DNA from: Planctomycetaceae bacterium
GTDB taxonomy: Bacteria; Planctomycetota; Planctomycetia; Planctomycetales; Planctomycetaceae
DNA: 7,289 nt
Direction: 5' to 3'
NCBI GenBank assembly: GCA_029259875.1
Contig: JAJDEK010000337.1
Location: forward strand, 1-7,289
Each line of letters begins with the position of its first letter. Positions within the stretch are counted from its first letter, which is position 1. Below are positions 1-6,962 of this stretch, one piece after another. Both the position numbers and the translations under genes were made by a program. The notes under the pieces are model-generated. The model saw only the letters and a list, made by a program, of their open reading frames with translations, was not told where the DNA came from and did no database searches.

Positions 1-1549
1 GCAAATTTTTCTCGGCATCGATGACGATCTTATCCCCTGTTTTGACGAGAGCAATCGGGCCGCCGTCCTGTGCTTCAGGTGTGATGTGTCCGACAATAAA
101 ACCATGCGAACCACCTGAAAAACGACCATCGGTCAATAGAGCGACATCCTTACCCAAACCGGCGCCCATGATGGCGGAGGTAGGCGTTAACATCTCAGGC
201 ATACCCGGCCCCCCTTTGGGGCCTTCGTAGCGAATGACAATCACATCGCCTTTTTGAATTTTGTTTTCTTCCAACGCTTTCAGCATGTCTTCTTCAGAAT
301 CGAAGACATTCGCAGTCCCTTCGAAGACCAGCCCCTCTTTACCAGTGATCTTGGCAACCGCACCCGTGGGGGTGAGGTTTCCTTTCAAGATTTGCAAATG
401 GCCCGATGGTTTGATGGGGTTTTCTAACGTATGGATAATATCCTGTCCCTCTTTCAGTCCAGGCAGTTCTGCCAGATTTTCGGCCAATGTTTTACCAGTG
501 ACGGTCATGCAGTCGCCGTTGATCATGCCCTTTTCTAAAAGGTATTTCAGCACAGCAGGAGTACCGCCGATTTCCTGCAGGTCTGCCATGACGTACTTAC
601 CGCTGGGCTTGAAGTCGGCCAGTAAGGGAGTACGATCACTGACTGCCTGGAAATCGTCAATTGACAATTCTACATCTACAGAGCGGGCAATCGCCAACAT
701 ATGTAGCACAGCGTTTGTAGAACCGCCTAAGGCGACGATAAGCACCATTGCATTTTCAAATGCTTCGCGGGTCATAATATCGCGGGGTTTTAAATCGAGT
801 TCCAACAGTTTTCTAATGGCAGCCCCGGCACGAATACATTCCTCTAATTTCTCGGGATGTTCGGCGGGAATCGAAGAGCTATAGGGGAGTGACATCCCCA
901 GAGCTTCGATAGCAGATGACATTGTGTTTGCCGTATACATTCCGCCGCAGGCACCAGCACCGGGACAACTTTTCTGCACGATTTCTTTACGGGTTTCATC
1001 AGTGATTGTACCAGCAAGATATTCACCGTAGGATTGGAACGCGGAAACAATATCCAGCTTTTCATTATTCAGACAGCCGGGAGCGATCGTTCCACCATAG
1101 ACCATGATGGACGGACGGTTGAAGCGTCCCATGGCAATCAGGCAGCCGGGCATGTTTTTGTCACAACCGGGTAGTGAGATATTCGCATCGTACCATTGTG
1201 CACACGTCACAGTCTCAATACTGTCGGCAATCACATCACGAGATTGTAGCGAATAGGACATGCCATCGGTGCCCATAGAAATGCCATCGCTCACACCAAT
1301 CGTGTTGAATCGTAGCCCCACCAGATCTGCGGCTTCGACTCCTTCCTTCACTTTTGCGGCCAGTTTATTGAGGTGCATATTACAGGAATTTCCTTCGTAC
1401 CAGACACTGGAAATTCCCACTTGCGCCTTATTCATATCTGCTTCGCTCATGCCGGTGGCATACAGCATGGCTTGAGAGGCCCCCTGTGATCGTGGCTGAG
1501 TGATACGAGAACTATAACGGTTCAAAATAGGTTGGGAATCGGATGACAT
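1..1549 (-). CDS. ilvD: Dihydroxyacid dehydratase, 3' end outside window
   Basis: Converts 2,3-dihydroxy-isovalerate and 2,3-dihydroxy-3-methylvalerate to the 2-oxoacids in valine, leucine, isoleucine and pantothenate synthesis; cytosolic. The frame is open for 516 codons from ATG 1549 to the window edge; family members are about 560 residues, so roughly 45 C-terminal residues are missing. Family motifs are intact: SCNMHL (Cys56), PGCDKNMPG (Cys129, followed by Asp130 and Lys131, the usual Mg ligand and carbamylated Lys), [12 protein letters not shown] (Cys201), [10 protein letters not shown] (441-450) and [10 protein letters not shown] with the expected catalytic Ser478. The Cys spacing of 73 and 72 closely matches the three ligands of the [2Fe-2S] enzyme of Mycobacterium tuberculosis, so this is a 2Fe-2S type by inference. 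The start is supported by AGAGGA nine bases upstream. A related sugar-acid dehydratase is possible but less likely given these motifs. The ABM gene lies 102 bp upstream in the same direction; co-transcription is possible. Confidence 0.95.
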   Translation of the reverse strand, partial: MSSDSQPILNRYSSRITQPRSQGASQAMLYATGMSEADMNKAQVGISSVWYEGNSCNMHLNKLAAKVKEGVEAADLVGLRFNTIGVSDGISMGTDGMSYSLQSRDVIADSIETVTCAQWYDANISLPGCDKNMPGCLIAMGRFNRPSIMVYGGTIAPGCLNNEKLDIVSAFQSYGEYLAGTITDETRKEIVQKSCPGAGACGGMYTANTMSSAIEALGMSLPYSSSIPAEHPEKLEECIRAGAAIRKLLELDLKPRDIMTREAFENAMVLIVALGGSTNAVLHMLAIARSVDVELSIDDFQAVSDRTPLLADFKPSGKYVMADLQEIGGTPAVLKYLLEKGMINGDCMTVTGKTLAENLAELPGLKEGQDIIHTLENPIKPSGHLQILKGNLTPTGAVAKITGKEGLVFEGTANVFDSEEDMLKALEENKIQKGDVIVIRYEGPKGGPGMPEMLTPTSAIMGAGLGKDVALLTDGRFSGGSHGFIVGHITPEAQDGGPIALVKTGDKIVIDAEKNL

Positions 1550-1558
1550 CGACGTTTT

Positions 1559-1564
1559 TCCTCT
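1559..1564 (-). promoter_or_regulatory. Ribosome binding site of ilvD
   Basis: Read on the minus strand, AGAGGA lies nine bases before ATG 1549. This fixes the ilvD start and makes the N-terminus [12 protein letters not shown]. The 102 bp between ilvD and the upstream ABM gene holds no terminator-like hairpin that I can see. Confidence 0.7.
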
Positions 1565-1651
1565 GTTGTGTTTACGTTTGTAGTCTTAAGTGATTTAGAA
1601 ATTGATGATTAACCGCGCTGATTCAGATTCGGCGTTCATCTTCCCAGCAGG

Positions 1652-1942
1652 TTATTCCAGCAGAAGCTTCACTCTATGCGCCACACGTTCGACACGTGGC
1701 ATGACCTGTGGTTGATATATTTCGCAATATGCTTTTTCTTCGCGGTGATTTTTCCAGGCCTGTTCGTTCTCCCAATGTTCCACAAGTACAAAGGTGGCTG
1801 GTTCTGCTTCAGAATAATAGACATCAAACCGCAGGCAACCAGGCTCGGTACGAGATAATCGACAGGCTTCTGTTAGCAACCCCTGAATTTCTTCAGCATC
1901 AGAGGCCTCTTTCACTGTAAGAATGACATTGAGACAAAACAT
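1652..1942 (-). CDS. Antibiotic biosynthesis monooxygenase (ABM) domain protein, YgiN-like
   Basis: A 96-residue protein made of a single ABM domain, the dimeric alpha+beta-barrel fold found in YgiN quinol monooxygenase, ActVA-Orf6-type monooxygenases and many stand-alone proteins of unknown substrate. Seen in the sequence: an N-terminal beta strand (FCLNVILTV, 2-10), a helix (15-30), the family-typical EPGCLRFDVY (33-42), then FVLVEHWENEQAWKNH (51-66) with the usual E-W-x-x-x-x-A-x-x-x-H pattern, and a final strand ending VKLLLE. Length is normal for the family. ABM enzymes act without cofactor on quinols or polyketide-like substrates, but many are uncharacterised, so the reaction is not assigned. 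Start ATG 1942 has a weak purine stretch (AGAGAA) upstream. It precedes ilvD in the same direction; no functional tie to branched-chain synthesis is evident. A bulged hairpin lies 43-65 bases upstream of the start. Confidence 0.85.
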   Translation of the reverse strand: MFCLNVILTVKEASDAEEIQGLLTEACRLSRTEPGCLRFDVYYSEAEPATFVLVEHWENEQAWKNHREEKAYCEIYQPQVMPRVERVAHRVKLLLE

Positions 1943-1984
1943 GGTCGTTCTCTGGATTTCAATAAGGGAAAAAGTGGAATTGGG

Positions 1985-2007
1985 GCAAACTGAGAAGTCT
2001 CGTTTGC
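1985..2007. promoter_or_regulatory. Imperfect inverted repeat upstream of the ABM gene
   Basis: GCAAAC-T-GAG, loop AAGT, CTC-GTTTGC: two arms of nine pairing bases with one bulged T and a four-base loop. It lies 43-65 bases upstream of the ABM start codon in the divergent gap. It could be an operator or a leader hairpin; it lacks a following T-run on either strand, so it is not a convincing terminator. The function is inferred from position only. Confidence 0.35.
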
Positions 2008-2387
2008 GACTCTATTTTTATCCCAATACATTAACACCCCGCCCTCTGAAGTGACAGTAAAGCAGGATTCTTAAACGCAAGGGAACTGTAATTCTCTCTA
2101 AATGAAAGGGCCACCAGACTGATAAAATCTATTCGCATGAACACCATCCAGAATCAGTAATTAAAGTTGTGTAAAGCACTTATCGAATTGCCCGAAGTGA
2201 GAGAGTTTATCGATACCGTAGTTTGGACGGCTTGCTCATCAAAAAGAGAGCCAAAATACTCAAATACAGTCCACACTTGGATGACGCACTACACATTGCC
2301 TGTTATCATTTGGACGATACAGAGAAGCGAATAGATGACAGAAATCTGATGTGTGCTGTGACTATATGCCTCTTTATGATTCACAAA

Positions 2388-2395
2388 AAAGGGAG
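2388..2395 (+). promoter_or_regulatory. Ribosome binding site deciding the regulator start
   Basis: AAAGGGAG ends six bases before GTG 2402. The two earlier in-frame starts (GTG 2351 and ATG 2366) have no comparable purine-rich site, and the stretch they would add (residues MCCDYMPLYDSQKRECQ) looks like translated leader. This argues for a 667-residue protein. Confidence 0.65.
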
Positions 2396-2401
2396 TGCCA
2401 G

Positions 2402-4405
2402 GTGAGTAAAGCAGAAACAGTGGATTGGTTGGACTGGAAGAGACTACCGTTGTTTACTCGCTTCGATTCGGAAGCATCCTTGATCCAAATGTGTGATCGG
2501 TTGCTGGAAGAAGCGGCTCAGCAGGAGGAGGGAAGTCACTACATCCGACAATTTCTGCCTCAATTGGCGACAGAATTGTCCTGTCAGTGGTGCACCCTGA
2601 TCGAACGAACTCCAGAATGGGAAACTCTGTTTGAGTTTGGCCGCAATGCCGCGGGAGGATTTCCGGCTGCTCTGTGTAATGAAGCATTAGATCGCGAAGC
2701 AGGCGGCTTGTGTGCTGATGAGAAACGCGACGACTGGTCATTTCTGGCAGCGCCCCTCGGGGATATGTGCCCGGGGACCATTCTCTTAGTTGGTGGTCGC
2801 GACTTAACGGCTGCTTCGCTCAGTGATGTGATCGTCGTGGCACGGGTTTTAGGTTATGCCCTGTCGATCGTCGAAAAGCGGGAAAAAAACCTGAGACGTA
2901 TTAATCGATTAGAAACCACATTGCATATTGCGTCCAGCTTTTCCACGGCCCGTGAAACTCAACCGTTGTTGGAACTGATTGCGAAAGAAGCAACACGGCT
3001 CCTGGAGTGTGAGAGGTCGAGTATTTTCATCTGGGATCAGGAACACAAGCAGGTTGTGGCTTGCCCTGCATTGGGAGTGGAAGGAAATACGCTTCGTTTA
3101 CCAGATGATGTGGGAATCGTCGGAGATGTGATTCGCAGTGGCAAAACCATTCGCGTTGATGATGCCTACAACGATACGCGGTTTGACCCCAGTGTCGATA
3201 AGTCGAGTGGCTTTCGAACGCATAATCTGTTGTGCGTTCCCCTAAAAAATAACGTCGGTGAAATGATCGGCGCTTTCGAAGTCATGAATAAGGAAAAAGG
3301 GAAATCAGACTTTAATGACGCTGACGCACAAAGTCTTGAAGAACTAGGGGTACAGGCTGCAACAGCTCTTGAGAACACACGTGAAATCGAACAGCTTTCC
3401 CGTAGTCGCGATCAGCTCACCGAACAGGCCAAGCAAAATGTGCAGGTGATCGGAAAAAGTTCTGCGATCTCTGCGCTACGATCGACCATTGAACGCTTAG
3501 CAAGCACTGACTTGCCGGTTTTGATTCTGGGTGAGAGTGGAACAGGAAAGGAAGTCGTTAGTCAATCGTTGCATTATCAGGGACCACGGGCCAATACACC
3601 CTTCGTCGCTGTCAACTGTGCAGCATTGACGGAAACCTTGCTCGAAAGCGAATTATTCGGTCATGAAAAAGGAGCTTTTACTGATGCACATGAAACACGT
3701 GCCGGTAAGTTTGAACTCGCAGAAGGGGGCACGCTCTTCCTCGATGAAATTGGCGATATGAGTCTGGGGGGACAAGCAAAGCTCTTGCGCGTGCTTGAAC
3801 AGAAAGTGATTACTCGCGTGGGAGGCTCGGAAACGATTCCGATCAACGTGCGCGTGGTGGCGGCTACGAATGCGAAGCTGGCCGATGCGGTCCACGAGAA
3901 AAAGTTTCGTGAAGACCTTTATTATCGCTTAAGTGTCGTCACTCTCGATTTGCCTCCCTTACGTGAACGGCCCGAAGATGTAATTTTATTGGCAGAGTTT
4001 TTTCTCGCTCAGTTTTGTGGACAGGCCAACCGCCGCGTGCTCAAATTTTCTGCAGAGGCCAAAAAACGCTTGCAGGCGCATCTCTGGCCTGGCAATGTAC
4101 GAGAGCTTCGCAACCTGATGGAACGAGTCGCATTTCTGTGTGCCAGTGATCGTGTTGAGGTAGAAGATCTGGCGTTTATTCTCAGCCCGGCCCGTGATTC
4201 TGTGGTGGATATGTCATCTGATTTGAGCTTGAAAGAAGCCTCGCGCCGCTTCCAGCAGGAATACATTCGCCGGACGATTAAACGTGTGGGCGGCAATATG
4301 AGTGAAACCGCTAAATGCCTGGGCCTGCATCGTTCGAACCTGTACCGAAAGATGGGACAGCTCGACATGCACGAAGCAGACGATGCACAGGAATTTGATG
4401 ACTGA
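2402..4405 (+). CDS. Sigma54-dependent transcriptional activator, GAF–AAA+–Fis HTH
   Basis: A bacterial enhancer-binding protein that would use ATP to remodel sigma54-RNA polymerase at -24/-12 promoters. Domains in the 667-residue form: a Cys-rich N-terminal region, possibly a degenerate GAF domain (20-160, with Cys31, 61, 64, 92, 104, 123); a helical linker (158-178); a GAF domain (173-325); a second coiled-coil-like linker (322-345); AAA+ (348-583); a Fis-type HTH (608-654). AAA+ motifs: Walker A GESGTGKE (377-384), GAFTDA (424-429) in place of GAFTGA, Walker B LFLDEIGD with Asp448 and Glu449, sensor I AATN, FREDLYYRL with putative arginine fingers Arg503 and Arg509, sensor II WPGNVRELRN (562-571). 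The HTH core is NMSETAKCLGLHRSNLYRKM. There is no receiver domain, so control is by a GAF ligand or a partner, as in NorR, NifA and FhlA. The ligand is unknown. It stands alone on its strand, so targets cannot be read from neighbours. Confidence 0.93.
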   Translation: MSKAETVDWLDWKRLPLFTRFDSEASLIQMCDRLLEEAAQQEEGSHYIRQFLPQLATELSCQWCTLIERTPEWETLFEFGRNAAGGFPAALCNEALDREAGGLCADEKRDDWSFLAAPLGDMCPGTILLVGGRDLTAASLSDVIVVARVLGYALSIVEKREKNLRRINRLETTLHIASSFSTARETQPLLELIAKEATRLLECERSSIFIWDQEHKQVVACPALGVEGNTLRLPDDVGIVGDVIRSGKTIRVDDAYNDTRFDPSVDKSSGFRTHNLLCVPLKNNVGEMIGAFEVMNKEKGKSDFNDADAQSLEELGVQAATALENTREIEQLSRSRDQLTEQAKQNVQVIGKSSAISALRSTIERLASTDLPVLILGESGTGKEVVSQSLHYQGPRANTPFVAVNCAALTETLLESELFGHEKGAFTDAHETRAGKFELAEGGTLFLDEIGDMSLGGQAKLLRVLEQKVITRVGGSETIPINVRVVAATNAKLADAVHEKKFREDLYYRLSVVTLDLPPLRERPEDVILLAEFFLAQFCGQANRRVLKFSAEAKKRLQAHLWPGNVRELRNLMERVAFLCASDRVEVEDLAFILSPARDSVVDMSSDLSLKEASRRFQQEYIRRTIKRVGGNMSETAKCLGLHRSNLYRKMGQLDMHEADDAQEFDD

Positions 4406-4445
4406 TTTGAATACCGCCTGCCCTAACAACTCGGATTAATCCTAC

Positions 4446-4472
4446 CACGAAAAACACCAAAGGCACGAAATG
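4446..4472. repeat. Three degenerate 9-bp tandem units (CACGAAAAA / CACCAAAGG / CACGAAATG)
   Basis: Three consecutive 9-base units, each beginning CACGAA or CACCAA, lie in the convergent gap 41 bases past the regulator stop. The pattern resembles CCACGAA-GGCACGAA-type dispersed intergenic repeats that I recall from planctomycete and other environmental genomes; that link is from memory. With three imperfect units it may also be a decayed copy. Confidence 0.4.
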
Positions 4473-4533
4473 TAATGAAGCTCTTGATGGCACGACTGAT
4501 TTTCAGGTGAGGCAGGCTGAGTTATTAAGCTGT

Positions 4534-4567
4534 AAAAAAAGAGGGCCCTTAATAGGAAGCCCTCTTT
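4534..4567 (-). terminator. Intrinsic terminator of the LarA-like/RraA operon
   Basis: Perfect 9-bp stem: AAAGAGGGC at 4538-4546 pairs with GCCCTCTTT at 4559-4567, with a 12-base loop that itself contains CCT/AGG. Read on the minus strand, the stem runs directly into a run of T (seven T including the last three stem bases), 33 bases after the RraA stop. In the plus direction the stem is followed only by GTAGTTTACT, so it would be a weaker stop for the convergent regulator gene. Confidence 0.85.
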
Positions 4568-4600
4568 GTAGTTTACTATTGAATTGTTGTGGGAATCGTT

Positions 4601-5335
4601 TTATTCACCACGCAGCCTTTTTCCGAGTTTCGCAATTTCGGCTCCGAGTTCTTTGCGGGCTGCTCCCAGACCTTCGGGAGTCAGGTTACCTGTTTTGAGA
4701 TAATCGAGCACGATGTCTTCGGCCTTCATCAAATCTTTACAAGCGTCGGCGATTTCAGAAGCGATCTCGTTTGGAATCGTGGTGACACCATTCAGGTCGC
4801 CGTGCAGTAACTCGCCGGGATAAATGGGAATGCCGCCCACCGTCACCGGTACATTCACCTGTAACGTGTGACAGTAGCCGTGGGCACAATTGGTGCCGTT
4901 GGTGAAAGCGGGAAAGTTGAGTGCTTCGACCTGATCCAAGTCGCGGCCTGCTCCTGAAGTGATAATGCCTTTCGCGCCATACGCTTTATAGGTGGAGCAC
5001 ATCACTTCACCAAAGGTCGCAGAGGCTGTTGGCTCATCGATATCCTGATACACGACCACGGGAGCACCCGGCAGTGATTCGAAGGCAGCGACTTGTGCAT
5101 CAAGACCAGAGTAAACATCGCCACTGCGAGGCGGGGCCATACTGCGAAAAGTAGAAGTCAGGGCATAGCCGACCATCGGTGGCATCTTGGGAAAACAGGC
5201 TTTGATCGTATCGTTCATATAGCCGGTATTACGGGGTCGAATGTTCCAGAGTTCGATGACATTACAAACGGTGGGAGTATCATACTTGGCAAGTTCTTCA
5301 AGGGCGGCAGAGGAGAGACCTTCGGTGGTGGACAT
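4601..5335 (-). CDS. RraA family protein (aldolase/decarboxylase-like)
   Basis: A 244-residue member of the RraA/HMG-aldolase fold. The family includes 4-hydroxy-4-methyl-2-oxoglutarate aldolase and oxaloacetate decarboxylase (divalent-metal dependent) as well as E. coli RraA, the RNase E inhibitor. Seen here: the N-terminal TPTVCNVIE helix (20-28), FGEVM (108-112), and [10 protein letters not shown] (127-136), whose Arg131-Asp132 match the substrate-Arg and metal-Asp pair of the enzymatic members. [10 protein letters not shown] (179-188) is the C-terminal family motif, with Asn where aldolases often have Asp. Keeping the Arg-Asp pair favours an enzyme over a pure RNase E regulator. It is the second gene of an operon, starting 26 bp after the LarA-like stop, and ends at a strong terminator. 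The upstream AGAAAG is a modest ribosome binding site. The exact substrate is not assigned. Confidence 0.88.
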   Translation of the reverse strand: MSTTEGLSSAALEELAKYDTPTVCNVIELWNIRPRNTGYMNDTIKACFPKMPPMVGYALTSTFRSMAPPRSGDVYSGLDAQVAAFESLPGAPVVVYQDIDEPTASATFGEVMCSTYKAYGAKGIITSGAGRDLDQVEALNFPAFTNGTNCAHGYCHTLQVNVPVTVGGIPIYPGELLHGDLNGVTTIPNEIASEIADACKDLMKAEDIVLDYLKTGNLTPEGLGAARKELGAEIAKLGKRLRGE

Positions 5336-5361
5336 GAATTTCTTTCTGTTGAAGTTAAATT

Positions 5362-6642
5362 TTAGTGTTGAGATTCATCAAAAACGGAGGACAAATTGTG
5401 TTGCGCATCGAATGGTAATTCGAAAGGACCGTAAATGATTTCCAGATCGTCTCGCTGGTTGATTTCTTCCAGAAACGTTTCGCTGACGACGACTTCACTC
5501 AATTCGAGCGTGTCATAAATTTGCACGATACGACTGGTTTCAGGTGGTGTGAGTCCAATGGTCTGTAAAGCCGCTTCAATGGATTCCCGGTCGGTTTCAT
5601 AGGCGAGTGGGATCATGGCTGAGGTAGGATGACTACCAGTATTCGCGTTTATCTTAGTGATTTTCCAGTCAACGCTTTCCACGGTACGTTGGTTGGTGAA
5701 TTCGGCTAAACCGATTCCTAAGGCATTGCCGTGTGTTTCGGCAGTCAGGCTACGCACCATAATGCGTTTCACAGTAACGTTGTCGTGCTCGGTCGCTGCA
5801 TGATCATTATACTTTCGACCGACGACACACGCGTCCATGCCAGACCCGCTGATATTTTTTCCAATCCGATCCACGATCAGAAGATCTATTTTTGGGAAGG
5901 GAAGCCGCGGCAGCCATTCTTTTGCGATGGTCAACAACGCTTTTTCTCGTTCATAAAACTGTTCCGGAGGAATGGCTTCGATCAAGCCGGTTTCGTCATA
6001 GGAGTTTTCTACGATGGCCAAGCCACCGACAATAGAACATTTTTTCAGAATCGACTTTCCAACTGCTTTGATGATTTCCTCAAAACTAATATCTTCAATA
6101 GCCCGGTGATAGATTTTGGCGCCCTCATGTTTTCCCAAACCAATGAGCATCATCTTATGCAGGCCGGATTCGATATCGCCGACAAAACGCGTGTGTGGTT
6201 TCACGCGACCACAAATTAAAACATGATCCGCTTCATAAGCATGTTTATCAAAATGCACGGGGATGCCGTGGGATGTCGTGTCGACAACCACGGTCTCCAT
6301 TGATGAGCGAATTTCCGCACCCATCTGGTCTTCAGTAATACCGTATCCTGCCAATACTCCCGCCTGTCCCTCGGCAGTTCCCCCACCATGACTTCCCATG
6401 GCAGGCACAATAAAAGGCACCGCGTCCAGAGATTTCAGGTGCTCGACCGTGGTTTTGATAATCAAAGCAATATTTGCGATACCACGGCTACCCACTGTGA
6501 TGGCAACAGTCTCTCCTGGTTTGACTACTTCCCCTAAACTTATCTTGGATAGCTCTGTGTCGACTGCCTCAGAGACATTCTCAATCCGTGAAGATTGGAA
6601 GTTTTGGCGAACTCGGTAAAACTTGGGTAGAACAGTATTCAT
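5362..6642 (-). CDS. LarA-like (lactate racemase domain, DUF2088) protein
   Basis: A 426-residue protein resembling LarA, the nickel-pincer lactate racemase, and the wider family of 2-hydroxyacid racemases/epimerases. By eye against L. plantarum LarA: GSHGGGT (His85) sits at the GTHR His108 motif; KPHTRF (His150) matches His174; GLHKMM (Lys163) matches the cofactor-bearing Lys184; KIYH (His179) matches His200, with Lys-to-His spacing of 16 in both. The N-terminal DxTRP substrate motif of LarA is replaced by TVGSRGI (Arg53 kept, Asp lost), so lactate is probably not the substrate. The C-terminal half (about 250-426) diverges more. ATG 6642 is chosen over an in-frame GTG at 6663, which has no ribosome binding site; ATG has only weak purines (AGAGCAAG). 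It leads an operon with the RraA-family gene. No larB, larC or larE is in the window, so cofactor supply would have to come from elsewhere. Confidence 0.85.
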   Translation of the reverse strand: MNTVLPKFYRVRQNFQSSRIENVSEAVDTELSKISLGEVVKPGETVAITVGSRGIANIALIIKTTVEHLKSLDAVPFIVPAMGSHGGGTAEGQAGVLAGYGITEDQMGAEIRSSMETVVVDTTSHGIPVHFDKHAYEADHVLICGRVKPHTRFVGDIESGLHKMMLIGLGKHEGAKIYHRAIEDISFEEIIKAVGKSILKKCSIVGGLAIVENSYDETGLIEAIPPEQFYEREKALLTIAKEWLPRLPFPKIDLLIVDRIGKNISGSGMDACVVGRKYNDHAATEHDNVTVKRIMVRSLTAETHGNALGIGLAEFTNQRTVESVDWKITKINANTGSHPTSAMIPLAYETDRESIEAALQTIGLTPPETSRIVQIYDTLELSEVVVSETFLEEINQRDDLEIIYGPFELPFDAQHNLSSVFDESQH

Positions 6643-6962
6643 TTTTTCTTGCTCTGATCTCACAAAAAGTCATTGCCATTTGGCGTTCAGGATCTCGATC
6701 CCTGTGAATTATGAAGAGTTGGTTATTGTACGAAATCAAGGTGTGTTTACGCTACATAAGGGGGCATTCGCTGATAAGATTCTTTTGAATCACTCAAATA
6801 CAAGTATTCATTGCTCGGCTGGATTTTGTATCTCCGTGTGTGTTAAAGAGAAACGTCTTGTTCTAAAGTGGCAATTTCGATACCTTAACGATTCTGATTT
6901 TCAAAGAATAAACAGCAATTCGAAGCTGGAAGTCGAAACCTTGTTACTGCAGGGAAGCAGGT
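6643..6962. other. AT-rich divergent intergenic region
   Basis: 320 bp between the LarA-like gene (minus) and the membrane protein gene (plus), presumably carrying both promoters. It is visibly AT-richer than the genes to its left. An open frame with a possible GTG start at 6704 runs to 6979, but its product matches nothing I know and it overlaps the next gene by 17 bases, so it is not called. GGATC-TC-GATCC at about 6691-6702 is a short near-palindrome of doubtful meaning. I could not place a convincing promoter. Confidence 0.55.
6951..6955 (+). promoter_or_regulatory. Ribosome binding site of the membrane-anchored protein
   Basis: AGGGA lies seven bases before ATG 6963. This is the best support that the truncated gene at the right edge is real and starts there. 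Confidence 0.65.

Larger units (their letters stand above)
1943..2401. other. Divergent intergenic region between ABM gene and sigma54 activator
   Basis: About 460 bp without a convincing gene. It must hold the promoters of the ABM gene (minus) and of the regulator (plus). I found no clear -24/-12 sigma54 promoter (TGGCAC-N5-TTGC) and no clean -35/-10 pair. An open frame from TTG 2223 to 2405 has no ribosome binding site and is not called. Apart from the inverted repeat at 1985-2007, nothing recognisable is present. Confidence 0.6.

Noticed and set aside
261..884. A 207-codon open frame on the plus strand
   Set aside because: It lies wholly antisense to ilvD, whose frame carries clear family motifs through the same stretch.
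2351..2401. Longer N-terminus of the sigma54 activator from GTG 2351 or ATG 2366
   Set aside because: Neither start has a ribosome binding site, while GTG 2402 has AAAGGGAG at a six-base spacing.
2223..2405. A 60-codon open frame ending in a GTGA overlap with the regulator start
   Set aside because: The overlap with GTG 2402 looks like translational coupling, but the frame starts at TTG without a ribosome binding site and the product resembles no known protein. Conservation in relatives would be needed to reopen it.
4489..4504. TGGCACG sequence suggesting a sigma54 -24 element
   Set aside because: The -12 element is absent: the expected TTGC position reads ATTTTC, and no gene start follows in that direction.
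5731..6219. A 162-codon open frame on the plus strand
   Set aside because: Antisense shadow of the LarA-like gene.
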